Source of the DNA: Gnetum montanum
Lineage: Eukaryota; Streptophyta; Gnetopsida; Gnetales; Gnetaceae
Length of the DNA stretch: 64,000 bases
Reading direction: 5' to 3'
Assembly (NCBI GenBank): GCA_015680685.1
Contig: MNCI01016414.1
Span: 367,719 to 431,718 of the forward strand
The notes under the pieces were generated by a model that had not been told where the DNA came from, searched no databases, and worked only from the letters and a program-made list of their open reading frames with translations. The stretch's first letter is position 1. The number at the start of each line of letters is the position of its first letter. Made by a program: the position numbers and the translations under genes. Below are positions 52,626 through 64,000 of this stretch, in pieces.

Positions 52626-55020
52626 ATGGCTTCTTCTCGTAGGAATGAGTCATTGCCTCATGTCGATGACTTTAATTAGCAACATGATAACACCAAAAGA
52701 ACTATCGATGAGAAATCCTAGTAGTTGAGACTAGTCTATGCACATCTTGATTTATGCTATTTGGATTTCACCTTCATTCTCCATTAGGATGAGCAGTTAC
52801 GCTAGAGAGATATGGAAGCAACATTGTGTTACCTCCTAATCGGTCTATTCTTGCCATGCTCATGGCCCAACTCATAAAGCTATGAATTGAATCAATAGGT
52901 CCAAAGTATGAGGTAACAAACCACGCCTCTAGAGACTATTAGCACAAAGAAGCATAGCTTAGGAAAGATCAATGCATGGAGGCATCCTATGAAGCCTCCA
53001 AGAGTAAGAGGATCTTGACACCATTGTTTCTACAATCACAGAAAGAGGGTCCTAATTTCTTTTCAAGGCTCTCTTAATATATAGATTATCCTCCTTTTGT
53101 TGAGGATGACACACTTCACCAATAGTTGTAATCAATCTAGGAGAATAACCAAGGTGAGGTGGAACAGAGTCCAATGCCCAAAGAACATCAAGGCAAAGAT
53201 ATCCTAGTTGTTCATCCAAGAAAAAAGAGAAATAAAAAGACAAGGAGAAAGAACAAGAAAAGGATCATAGAAGAAGGACTAGTAGGCACCGTTCTCCTAG
53301 TCTTCCGCCTTCACCATCCTCCTCATCATCAAACTTTGATAGGAGGAGCTGTGGTTGAAATAGAAGGAGTAATAATTAGGATTGACATGGAGATGATTAG
53401 AAGTTCAATCATGATTATGGAAATAAGGAGAAAAGACAACCACAAGAGGAAGAGGAGCATCATTGGGAATGGAGGCACAATAGGTCTCATCATAGAATAC
53501 ATGAACATGATAGGGGCCACCATGAATGCAATGACTATGATGAACATTGCTGGCTACAAGGAACATGTTTAATATTTTAGAAGTGGTTGGAACTCCCACC
53601 AGGAATCAAAGAGAGAGTAGAACTAAATGGCCTTATATGAATAATATTCCTAAATTTGAAGGAGCATATAATGTTAATTCTTAGCATCATCTACAAGCCT
53701 TTCATAATGCCTATTCCTCACAGAACATTAAGAATGAGTGGAAAAACCTTAAGTTGGTTCCAAGAATACTCATCAAAGAAGTTGAAAGATGGTATCAGTC
53801 CTTGGACTTTGAAACAAAGCCAAAGATTGGAGTATAACATTGGGGCTATTTAATGACAACCTCCAAACATACTCTAGAGTATCTAATTTAAGGAAACAGA
53901 TCCATGGATAGAAGCAAGATAATCATGAATCCTTGGATGTAGCCTTGGGTAGGTACTACTCCCTCTTACATCAATTCCCAAGCCATGGATTTTCCCAAAG
54001 GAAGTAGCTTTACCACATAGTTGATGGACTTTGAAACAAAGCCAAAGAAAATCTTGGGATCTATGCCCAAGGAAGACTTTTCAAAATAAGAGCTCATTAG
54101 ATTCAAAGGCTAATCAATTAGGTGACAAAGGAAGAAGAAGAGTTAAAAAAGTGAGAAAGTGCACATGAATATAATAAGGATCCCTTCATTTGTAAAAAGG
54201 AGGTGTATTTTCATGATTCAAAAGAGGAAGCACCACTAGATGAACTAGTAAAAAGGAGAACCTTGCCAATTCAAAAATCTGTTACTAAAATATTGGCCAA
54301 GGTGGATAAAATGTGGAACTCCTTGTATGAGAAGTTCCAAATTGCTCTTAAAATTATGGAGGAGAAGATGGAGTAGGGAAGTAAAGATGGAAATAAAAGA
54401 ATAATGAAAGATACAGGCAATGATTACTATTAACAAAAAGGTAAGGTTGTAGCGATTGATAAGGTTGCAAGTTTAGAAACATATGATGATGACTATGATA
54501 TTTTTCAATATGAACATCCCAAGGGATATTGTCCTATAGTGTGACATTTGCAAGAATTTGGGGTATATGCATTGAATCCAAAACTGGCAAGAAAGAAACC
54601 ACCCAGAAGATTTCCTTATTCACAAGGCAATTACAGGTAGCAATTCCATCCAACACAATATTACCCAAGTGGAGCACCTCCTCAACCTCAAGAGTAGTAT
54701 CAGCAGTGGCAAAACCTATAATATGGGGGATGCCACCACCATAGTAGCAATATCCTTATCAACAGCTAGAGCCTTATAGATATTATGTTTAGAAACCCAT
54801 GTCTCCTTATGGCTTTACTAGCCACATTTCTTTCTCTCATCACTACTATCATCTATAATACTACAGAATGCCTACTTTGCAAATTAAGTCTCCATTCACT
54901 TATCCTTCTTTATATTCACCAACTCACCTTGCATCCTCTAATACCACTTCCTTACCACCTATACTACCTATGCAAGGGAAAATTCCACTGTAGCCATAAT
55001 AATGAAATGCCATGAGGGTT
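52626..55020 (+). pseudogene. element D gag
   Basis: Start at 52626 (MASSRRNESLPHVDD), then the LDFTFILH block shared with A, and WKNLKLVPRI..EVERWYQSL at about 53740-53810, matching C's WQKLKLFPMTLVDQAKVWYRSL. Near 54500-54540 the zinc knuckle survives only as QYEHPKGYC; its first two Cys are mutated. The C-terminus is Pro/Gln-rich. Many stops and shifts. Confidence 0.75.
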
Positions 55021-55830
55021 GTAAACTTATAGCTAGATGACCATCTGAGTAGCTCTAAGCATAAACCTCAAAAATGGATTTCTTTAGATCAAACTATCCA
55101 CAAAAATCCTTGCAGAAATCTATGGCTACCAACCTTGCATCAACTACTTTTGAAATTTACTATCAAGCCACCTTCAAACTAAAGGTCCTCAGATGTTTAT
55201 ACCTTCATGTTGATCCATGTAGTTATAGATTGGATCAAGGTATGTCACTGTCCTAGGAAACGATTTCATCTTGGAAGTCCCTTAATTTATTTATAGATCA
55301 TAAGGAATGATCCATGCAAGGCTCTACAAGATTTAGGTTTCAAGGTATATTGAATTTCTCAAGAGATGTACAAGACCTAGAACCTACCTCTACTCAAGAA
55401 TTGGAACATTAGTTTTGAACTTGCAGATCAACCCATCATTGTTCCTTTAGGATTGGTGGAAAACATTATAACCACCATCTATGAATAGTCATATTCAATA
55501 GATTTCCTAGTGATCCACAGGCATAATTGTAAGGGGAAATTTCCTATTATCATGGGAAGGACTTGGCTCATTATGCTTGATGCTAAGATGGGGATTAGAG
55601 ACATTTCGCTGGAAATCTCTAAGAAAAATAAATTTGGAAAGCTTGAGAAGAAGCAAGTTCCATGCATTGCATATAGTGACACAGGATACCATTGTGTGTA
55701 TAAGAGATGGGCTATGAAGAGTACATCCATCACAACATGCAATAAGTATGTCAAAATATTGAATATTCAAAGATGCCTATATGTAGTAGCTACAAAGTAG
55801 CAAGGTACCTAGTGGCTGGCAACAGATAAT
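55021..55830 (+). pseudogene. element D aspartic protease
   Basis: KALQDLGFKVY near 55315 is the active-site region; ADQPIIVPLGLVENI, FPIIMGRTWL and GIRDISLEISKKNKFGKLEK follow, as in A. Confidence 0.72.
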
Positions 55831-57480
55831 AATTCCAAATCAATAATATGCATGGAACCAGTGGAGCTCCTCATAAGTGCATATATAGATAACATGGATG
55901 GAATGGAGTAGATTTATAACCAACTCTCTCACAAAAATGTAGAAATGGATTGGGGGAAGGCTGAAAATCCTTGAAGATTTTAAGCAAGAGTTGCTTGAAC
56001 TTAAGGCTTCACTAGTAACATTAGTAGGATATGTTTTTCTTGATAATGGCAAGCTAGTAATTATCAATGCCAATTTGATGAGAGAACAAAAAAAGAAGCT
56101 ACTCAAAGTTATAAACAAATGGCTAACAACTTTTTCATGATCATGTTATGTGTTAAGGAATAGATCTACAGATATGCCAACATTGGATTGATATAAACTC
56201 CTTTATTAAAGCAAGGAGGGAGCCATCAAGGAGATTGAATCCAAAACTTAAGCATATTGTTAAAGATGAAGTGGTGCAACTTCTTAAGGTAGGATTCATC
56301 TATGTTGTAGTAGATAGTGAGTAGGTAAGCCCACTCATGATAGTGCCAAGAAGGAAGGAAAATAAAGAGTCTATATAGAATTTAGTCTTATTAAATATGA
56401 CAACATTTAAAAATCATTTTCCATTGCCATTTGCAAACTAGGTGTTAGATACAATTGTAGGGCACAACTACTATAGTTTTTAAGATGGTTATAGTGGTTA
56501 TAACCAAATTTAGATAGCACTAGAAGATCAAGCCAAAATGACTTTCACAAGTTCTTGGGGGATTTTTGTATATATGAAGATGCCCTTTAGCTTTTACAAT
56601 GCCTCTATAACTTTCCAACACTTGGTACTTAGTATTTTTTAGTAGAAAATCGATGGTATGGAAGTCTTTATGATTGAATATTCCACCTATGGTACCAACT
56701 TTGAACAAGCCTTAGACCATCTAGAGTAGTTGTTGAAGCATTGTGGAGAGGCAAATTTATGGCACAATTAGCAAAAAAACCACTTGATGGTCTAAGAGGG
56801 CATTGTCTTGGGACACTAAATTTTAGGAAAAGGGATTGATCTAGACCTAAGAAAAAGTAATGATCATCTAAGAAATCACTAGGCAACCTCAAACTATGAA
56901 AGATGTGAGGTCATTTCTTGGCCACATTGGTTACTATAGGTGCTTCATCAAGAATTTCTCTAAAATTACCAAACTATTGGTGGAACTTAGAAAGAAATAT
57001 GTAGCTTTTGAATGCACTTAGGAATGTGAATAAGCATTCTAGTAGTTAAAGCAAAAGCTTGTAGACATTGCAATTGTACATGCCCCAAATTGATCTTGAC
57101 CTTTCCACATAATGAAAGATGCATCTAATTACTGCATTTGAAGTAGTGTTGATATAATTGGATGAACAACAATGTCCACATTAAATCCATTGTGTAAGTA
57201 GGAGCATGGTGGATGCACAATTGAATTATACCACCACTTAGAAGGAACTCATGATGGTGGTGTATGCCTTGGAAAAATTCATGCACTATGTGCTTCGATA
57301 TCAAATTTTTGTGTACATTGATCATAGTGCCATTTGTTTTCTAATGAATAAGTTAGAGGTTAGTCCCTATGTTATATGGTGATTGGTGATTTTGTAGGAA
57401 TTTGATTTTACCTTGGTGGACATTAAAGGAACTAAGAATGTAATCATCAATCATTTGTCTCAATTATGATGGGATGAAAA
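55831..57480 (+). pseudogene. element D reverse transcriptase and RNase H
   Basis: RT blocks seen as YYSF.DGYSGYNQI (near 56470-56515), MEVFM (near 56655) and FEQALDHLE; the catalytic FMDD of A reads FMIE here. RNase H: YTTTRKELMMVVYALEKF and YIDHSAICFL (57220-57345), with the usual Glu of EKEL changed to Arg. Inactive. Confidence 0.82.
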
Positions 57481-57639
57481 AAAGGATGAGAAGCCTTTAT
57501 TTGATCAATTTCTAGATGAACTCCTATTTGATAAGTCCATTAAAGTTCAAGAGCCAAGGATTATCAATTGGTATGATGAGTTCCTCTCCTGTCTTCTCAC
57601 ACAGGAGGCCTCAACAAAATGGGAAAAATAAGAAAAAAC

Positions 57640-58620
57640 AACAGTTTCTTCACTAGGTCAAGCATTACATGAAAATTGAAGGCAACCTTTACAAGGTTTG
57701 TGTTGATGACCCAGTTCAATGATGTGTGCCTAATGCAGATGAGTTTCACATCCTTCAAGATGCTCACAAGGGTCCTTGTAGTGGCCATTATATAGGAAGG
57801 AGGATGGCTACAAAGATCCTCATGGTAGGATATTTTTGGATAACAATCTTTAGAGATGCTTACCATTTCTTCCATTCATGTGAGCGATGTTTACAAGATG
57901 GAAGAATAACCATACAAATAAAAGGACCCCAAAAGTGGTTCCAACTACTAAAGTCTATCGACCTTTGGGACATTAACTTTATGGGATCCATCGCTTCTAT
58001 GTCAAATTAGAAGACATACATCATAGTTGTTATTGACTACTACACCAAGTGGACTGAAACTACAGTCGTATCAGACTGTACATCTACCACTATAGCTTGG
58101 TTTATATAACAATAGACTGTAAATAGGTTTGGTATGCCTAGAACATTCATTTCAAATAATAACCCATAATTTACAAGGTCTACTTTTTGGAAGGTATGCG
58201 ACATGAACTTATAACCTCCTATCACCCCTAGGCTAATGGTCAAGCTAAAGTTTCAAATAGGGAGATTACTAGGATTCTAACATGAACTATCAGTAGATAT
58301 AGAAAGGAATAGAGTACAGAACTTAACAATGCTCTCTAGGCATATCATTTAACCTAGAAACTTCCTATAGGTTACTCTTCTTATGAGTTAGTGTACAGAA
58401 AGTTGTCAAAACTTCAAATCCAAGCTAAACTCCATAAACTTAGAACGGCTTGTGCTCTTGACCTAGACATTAGTCTAGCCTAAAAATAATGTTTAATAAC
58501 ACGTAATATGGTAGATGAGAATCAAAAAATAGTCCTGATGATGAATGAAGTACATAAGGTAGATAAAAAACAACATCATGATGTGTGGGTAAGAAGAGTT
58601 TAATTCCAACTGAGCTATAA
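57640..58620 (+). pseudogene. element D integrase
   Basis: Frame 57726-58010 carries EFHILQDAHKGPCSGHY, SCERC (zinc site) and IDLWDINFMGS; DYYTKWTET, RFGMPRTFIS and NRE-like NGQ/SNRE segments follow to 58260, then LPIGYSSYELVYRK. The full HHCC-DDE order is present but broken by stops. Confidence 0.82.
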
Positions 58621-59960
58621 GGTTCTTTACTAAAATCCCATGCAACACACTAAGTTTCAAACATTATAGGAAGGATCTTACATCATCCATTCAACTTTCT
58701 CTTCTAGGGTCTTAACAATTTACCACTCATCCAACCCTCAAAAATGTCTGTTAATCAACATACAACAACTTAAGTCATTCATCAAATCCCAAATAACTAA
58801 TAATAGTAATAGCTTTGCATAAGAATAAGCATGCTCTATTTTTTGGATCTCCTCCTCTTAACATAGTCATGGGGAAGATGGCCATCCATGCTAACATCCT
58901 AATGAGGCTAACCAATTTTAGAACTTTTTGTTTTGCAATGTTCTTTATATGTTTTTCATTTTCTTGAATACTTTGGAAATTATTTTATATATTTTCTTTT
59001 CTTTGTTATTAATTTCATTAAGCCTTATCAAAAATCTTTTATTTTGTTATGGATACTGTGAATTTTGAAAAGTTATTCAAGGACACTATTAATATTATGA
59101 TTGATTAAACAATATGCCAAATTTTATCTTTAGATTATGTTCTCTACTAACAATCAATCAATTTTTTAGTGGTATTAGGCAATGAGTTCATGACATTCAT
59201 CCATTCCATTTATTCCATGGGAAATTAGTATTTTAGAAGCACAAAGCTTCTTTTCCATTATAACTAAAAAGTAATCAATGACCTTGATTCCTAATGAACT
59301 AGGAAAGGATAAAGTAAGAATGGAAAAGGGTGTGGCCTCAAGGGGATTTGATATGGTTTTCCTCTTAACATTCTTCTTAAGTTCTATGATACTTCAATGG
59401 TATATCATCATTCCTATTGTTGACCATAAAAGGAAGCATGTCTTTGCATGGTGTGGTTCCCATAAAAAAAAAATACATGAAAATTAATATGAAAATAATA
59501 AGCTACAAGCACTGGTTATGGGGCTAGAAAGACATGTTAAGCATGCCTAAAGGTACCCTTCTAACTAAGGTCCTCTCTACTTCCTTCTCTTAGAGTGATG
59601 GTTCTCCTTTAAAGTTATCATGAACTTTTTATCATCGAAGAGGGGGAATATGTCAATGCAAGGTTACTAAAAATAGAATAGACTTAGTCTAGACCTAGAA
59701 TCGACTAGTATCATATCATATTAATCACAATTTTTACCAAGAACTATATGTGACTAGGATGCTGATTATCTCTCCCCTATCCTCTCTCTCTCTCTCTACC
59801 ATTCATTCTTCTCATTTTCTACTATCTTACTACCTCATATACTAGAAGATTATCTAGTTTTATTTTCTAGATAGCGTATTCCTATGAAAATTAATTTTGT
59901 GGGTATGAAATTTAAGTTAACCCAACCATTCATCATCCTTGGGCCCACATACTCTTTGTG
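58621..59960 (+). other. post-pol spacer of element D
   Basis: Non-coding. Contains CTAGAAAGACATG (59524-59536) and GCATGCCTAAAGGTACCC, shared with A and C. Confidence 0.6.
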
Positions 59961-59966
59961 ATGGAG

Positions 59967-60021
59967 GTATGCAAGGGCATAATAGGCATATGCTTACTTT
60001 GGAGAGGACGCACTTGCATTC
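59967..60021 (+). ncRNA. conserved 55-nt stem-loop (element D copy)
   Basis: Stem ATGCAAG / CTTGCAT (7 bp) with inner AGGC-ATAT-GCTT hairpin. Aligns without gaps to the copies in A and C. Confidence 0.7.
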
Positions 60022-60301
60022 CTTCAATATAACTTAAGTGAAATTCCATAATCATGGGCTACTTGACCAATTAAATCCTATTGATGTCATTCTTGCATCC
60101 AATTTTGCTTTATTTGATCTTATGACATCCTCACAGACTTCATGCAAATCCACTTAAATTTCTTTCAATTGGTTAAACATATCCTATTTCATGTTGTTTC
60201 CATTATTCTACCTCTTTTAAGCTTTCATTTGGCCTTTTTTTAATTTTAAAACTCACTTGAAATTCCTCTAGTTCTAAAAGTAAAAGATAGCTATGAATAG
60301 C

Positions 60302-60380
60302 TACATCGATACATCCCCATCGATGTAGTTGGATGAGTCGATGCAACCCCATCGATGTAGTATAAAAAGTGTATATATAT
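60302..60380 (+). promoter_or_regulatory. internal promoter-like module of element D
   Basis: Three CATCGATG/ACATCGAT repeats, the last directly before TATAAAAAG (60361-60369). The repeats resemble U3 of the B LTR, D's own LTR family. The ORF2 ATG follows 478 nt after the TATA. Confidence 0.62.
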
Positions 60381-60810
60381 GCATGACACTTAGCTCATTT
60401 TTCATTTTTTTATAAAAGTGGTAAAGGATTTTTTGTAATTTTTTAGAGGTAAAGCACTTCCAAGTACTTTAACTTCCAAACTGCTTACCTGATGTCACCC
60501 ATTTTTCAATTCTCAAGCTATTGGAGGTACGCTTTACATCATGGAGAACACAAATCTTAGGTTTCTCATGGAAAATTTTTGAAATTTTTCTAACTTCCCA
60601 TAGTTAAAATTATTAAAATAATATTAAATTAATTACCATAAAGGGTTATGACCTACAAACAAACTCTACTAACTTAGAATAAAATAATACACCTAACCTA
60701 TAATTGTAAACAAGCACTTAAATGATAAACTCCTAATGCCAAATAAATTAATATAACTTGATCTAATAAAGAAAGATATTCAAATGAATAAAGTTTATGA
60801 ACTAAAGAGC

Positions 60811-60841
60811 TAATCATGGGTTGTGTTTGTGATCACAGATG
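60811..60841 (+). promoter_or_regulatory. 3' splice site at the ORF2 start codon (element D)
   Basis: CTAATCAT branch-like sequence (60811), TTTGTGATCACAG, then ATGACACCC at 60839. Two donor-like sites lie upstream (AGAG/GTAAAG at 60445-60454 and GGAG/GTACGC near 60526). Confidence 0.65.
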
Positions 60842-62409
60842 ACACCCAAACAAGGACCACAAGCCCAAGGAGAAATGACCTTAAGGAGGAAGGGATGAAC
60901 AATAATCCTAGGAATAAGCCACTAATGTGATGAATACTAGTGGATCTCTTTAGGAAGAACTTAAAGTGGAATCCATTAGGTAGATTTCCAATGTAGAGAC
61001 AAGCTAATCTAGGCAAGACGAGGCTTCCAAGCTAAGACCTAACCTTGAGGTCACCCTCATAGAAGCCTGCTTGGAATGAATTAGAACCAATAGGGCCTAA
61101 AGTTCCATTTTATAGGAGTTGAACTTTGGATCCTTCTTGGAGTTGGCATTAGATTAGATCAGAATGTAGTTGCAGGTATCTTCCTTATGGCCCATTCTCT
61201 CCAATAGTAAAAGTGGTACATAGGAGAGACATACTTGTTTGAGAATAATTAACAAGGAAATGCATTAGTAAAAATTAATGATATCACCATCTCTTATTCA
61301 GTTGAGGCCATAGTTGAAGCCCTCGGTTTGCCTAATATTACGACAAAGTTTGTTGAAATCTCTACATAGGTGGACATGAATGTGAAAAAAGAATGGGTCC
61401 AGTGATGCTATGGAGTGGATTGTAAGGAGTACAGTGTCCTAGTAAAGGTTGAGTGAGCTTGCTTCAAGAACATGGCCTATCATCTAAACCCAATGGTGGG
61501 ATCAAGTAAGGTGACAACCTTCTCAGCCAAGGCATGTGCATCTTAAAGCAAAAATTTCCCTATCAACTTACCCAACTCATCTTCCTAGAGATTGAAAAAT
61601 GCTTCAACGAAAATGAGAAGGGTAGGAGGACACTCCCCTTTGCATGCTTAATTTGAAAATTATACAAAAGGGGGAAGGGGAGGAGAATAGCTCACTATTT
61701 GAATGATGTGGTCTACCACACTCTTTCTACATTATTGTTGAAGATGATGAAACATAAGGCTATGGAAAAGCTGCAGGAAGAAGAGCAACCATCACCATCA
61801 TCATCCGAAGCCCCATAAACCAATCCAAAGATGCTTAAAGTTACAAAATGACTTAAGAAATTTTAGGAGTAGTGGTTGTAGCAACAAAAAGGATCTGTAG
61901 CTAAGGGGAAGTCATCTATCTACCATCTAACAATGGACCATCTAAATTAGGTTACAAGGATCATTATTTAGTTGGACAGTAAGATAGCATCACTATTCTC
62001 TATGTATAGCATCACTATTCTCTATGTAAAGGAACTAGACATCCATGAAGCCTAATTCAAGTACTAGGGAGTTCACTATGTCAATTTCTAGATCAGCATT
62101 CTTCAAAATTTTGGAAAATGCAATGACCTTCTCTATCATTTTGGAGGAAGGTGAAGGGGAAATGGTCTTGGTGATTCTGTATAAGGGCTAAGAGATAGTG
62201 GTAGAGGTGGTGGTTGATAGAGTAGCTAAATCCCTTAATGCTCCTATGACATTTGTACCATACATAGTTGTCATGGCAGATATCCATGTGTCAACAAGAG
62301 TAGGGAGTGGTTGGATGAGTGTTGTCCAACATGAGGAGGTATTGGAAAGACTAGTAGGAGCTAGGAAACTACTTCTAGAGATCTCTAAACTCCTAGATGA
62401 GATTACTAC
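60839..62409 (+). pseudogene. element D ORF2, truncated
   Basis: Starts MTPKQGPQAQGEM, parallel to the MAPK start of C. The YLFEN segment and a PFACLI..KLYKRG motif align with C. Coiled-coil-like end VLERLVGARKLLLEISKLLD at 62338-62397, then the frame is cut by an LTR at 62410. Lacks the PWD C-terminal part. Confidence 0.7.
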
Positions 62410-63245
62410 TGATGGGATGCGATATTGCATGGGCTGCGATATCGCATCCCCCGTGATATCGCATACATGATATCGTGTCTTCCCCTACGATATCATGTAC
62501 GCAATATCGTAGTGCGCCGTCAAATTTGTAAATAAGAGGTGGCTCTCCCTTGTTCGGAAGTCTAGGCTTCGACCATAGCAAAACTCTGGCAGTTTTACCT
62601 CTCCAGAGATAGAATAAGTTCCATGTGCCTACAGTAGGAGCTCCAAAGTGAATGGATCTTTATTCGAGCAAATATTGTACCTGAACATAAGTTTGTGTAC
62701 GGAAATAAAGATGAACTTCTTGGATAAACCTTGCAGTGCATGGACTAAGCTAATTAGGATTTTAATTACTCTTATTTATTTTTTATCATTTAATTGCTTT
62801 ATTAGTTGATTAAATCTCTCTCAACCCTTCTCTGCTAGTTAAGTGCATTCAATACGACCACTTCGAGCACGTGCGTTACGCTTGGTGATCCCAGTAATGA
62901 ATAACGTTTGGTAACCAAGGTTGCATTGGTTCAGGGTGTGAACAGTAAGTGGGAACGGATATTGATGCTAGGTTAATTAAGGCTTAGTTAGTTAGTTAAA
63001 GTTAGTTGATTAGTCTCTTCATCCTTCACCTCGTCAGCATAGGAGATAAAATAAAAAAGATATAAAAATCACTTACCTTAGACTTACTTAACCATACAAC
63101 CATGACAAATACAAGTAAGTTTGGGAAGATAATGAGCGATTAACCTTAAGTGTTCCATAAGGTGTGTAGGCACTTAGTCTGCGGAGTTTGACCGGATCGC
63201 GTGTGTAACGCTCGTATTCGTATGGTTGAGTGTAGGGGTAGCTCG
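62410..63245 (+). repeat. LTR of element C's family
   Basis: Starts TGATGGGATGCGATATTGCA, with GATATCGC-type array (62417-62515), mutated TATA (GTAAATAAGAGG at 62528-62539) and the end GTGTAGGGGTAGCTCG before the N at 63246. Not preceded by the usual polypurine tract, so it is either a 5' LTR inserted in D or a recombination joint. Confidence 0.85.
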
Positions 63246-63246
63246 N
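63246..63246. other. assembly gap (single N)
   Basis: The LTR end (CCACTCATCA), primer site and start of gag are missing exactly here. The N therefore stands for an unsized gap or a collapsed repeat. Confidence 0.9.
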
Positions 63247-63753
63247 TCAAATTTACTTTTATCCTTCATCAGGATGAACAACTGTGTTGGAGAGACTTAC
63301 AAGGTAACATAGTGTTACCTCCAGATTGGGTAGTCCCTAACATGCTCCTTCGTGCTCTAGCACAGATAGGCATGACATAGCTCTACGTTGAATATGTTGT
63401 AGAAGATTATGACATAAGGGATTACTATCCCACAGCAGTGCAACTTCTAAGGGACTCAAGGAAGGAGAGCCACCATACATTGTTGAAGGGCAAAGGGGTC
63501 CCGCACGTCCTAAGAAAAATTGGAGATGGCGAACCACTTATAATAAGTTCTTCATCAAATGATGTTCCCCCTCCTAACAGTAGTGAGGAGGTGGGGTATC
63601 AGAACCTACACTTCATGATACACAACCCTAGTTCTGATCCCCGTGAACGCTAACTGTTCACTGAGGGAACAAAAACACATGACAAGGACGAGCACTTAGA
63701 TCGTCATCATGATTAGGGCCGTAGCCATCGAAGAGAAGGTAAGAAACATCATC
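63247..63753 (+). pseudogene. gag fragment between two partial LTRs
   Basis: Begins inside gag (sequence parallel to D at 52760-52860: AGGATGAACAACTGTGTTGG..GTGTTACCTCC). Frame 63438-63653 is the longest open piece, unlike the conserved gag core. Ends in a His/Arg-rich stretch just before the next LTR. Confidence 0.6.
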
Positions 63754-64000
63754 ATTGAAGGGCCACAATATTGTGTACGCGATATCGTGTCCTCCGTGAT
63801 ATCGCATCTTCCCCTGCGATATCGTGTATGTGATATCGCGTCTTCCCCTGCGATATCGTATCGTGTACGTGATATCGCAGTTCGCCGTAATGTCTATAAA
63901 TAAGAAGCAGCTCTCCCTTGTTTATCATATAGATAGAGTTAGATTTTAGTGAAGCTCTAGTAGTTTGATCCCTCCAGATATAGATTATTTTCCAGTGTCT
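63754..64000 (+). repeat. partial LTR of element C's family, cut by the window edge
   Basis: Lacks the first about 20 bases of the LTR; begins GGCCACAATATTG and has the GATATCGC array (63755-63885) and TCTATAAATAAGAAG (63892-63906). Continues past the window. Confidence 0.85.

Larger units (their letters stand above)
52394..62409 (+). mobile_element. element D: decayed Athila-type element, plus strand, truncated at both ends
   Basis: Carries the last about 77 bp of a 5' LTR, primer site, gag, protease, RT, RNase H, integrase, the conserved stem-loop, internal promoter and most of ORF2. The LTR tail matches the start of B's LTR inverted. The 3' end is replaced at 62410 by an LTR of element C's family. 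Confidence 0.88.

Overview
The window is plant nuclear DNA, probably from a seed plant with a repeat-rich genome. Evidence: GT-AG spliced genes, Athila-type Ty3/gypsy elements primed by tRNA-Asp, RTE-type and L1-type LINE remains, tRNA-derived SINE-like copies, and C-to-T/G-to-A decay typical of methylated plant repeats. I cannot name the species.

Two host genes are complete, both on the minus strand. At 2307-7367 is a six-exon WRAP73/WDR8 WD40 gene (464 aa), whose plant product partners Msd1 at microtubule nucleation sites. At 36070-42944 is a 21-exon DAA1-type AAA+ ATPase (871 aa). In both models all exon phases close and splice sites are GT-AG. A third, uncertain promoter-like region lies at 45917-46084.

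The rest is layered mobile DNA. 9362-23950 is an RTE-like LINE (minus) split by element A (9770-21951, minus, complete, TSD CTATC) and by a solo LTR (22948-23396, TSD GGTTA). 25556-34424 is element C, a complete non-autonomous element with gag and ORF2 but no pol (TSD CCTTA). 48400-49330 is an L1-type LINE remnant. 49421-52393 is B, the 3' part of a minus element, joined head to head to D, a decayed plus-strand gag-pol-ORF2 element (52394-62409). D is cut by an LTR of C's family at 62410, followed by an assembly gap (single N at 63246), a gag fragment and another partial LTR.

The most interesting result comes from comparing A, C and D. All three carry the same cassette between gag/pol and ORF2. 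It consists of a 55-nt ungapped stem-loop with compensatory base changes, then about 340 nt later a TATA box with short repeats resembling the element's own LTR U3, then 440-480 nt later a branch point and 3' splice site ending exactly at the ORF2 ATG. ORF2 encodes a coiled-coil protein with a domain resembling the putative plant transposon protein family (Transposase_32) and a conserved C-terminal PWD/PWE motif; it shows no signal peptide or membrane segment, so it is not an ordinary envelope. Element A also has a near full-length tRNA-Asp copy where a short primer-binding site is expected.
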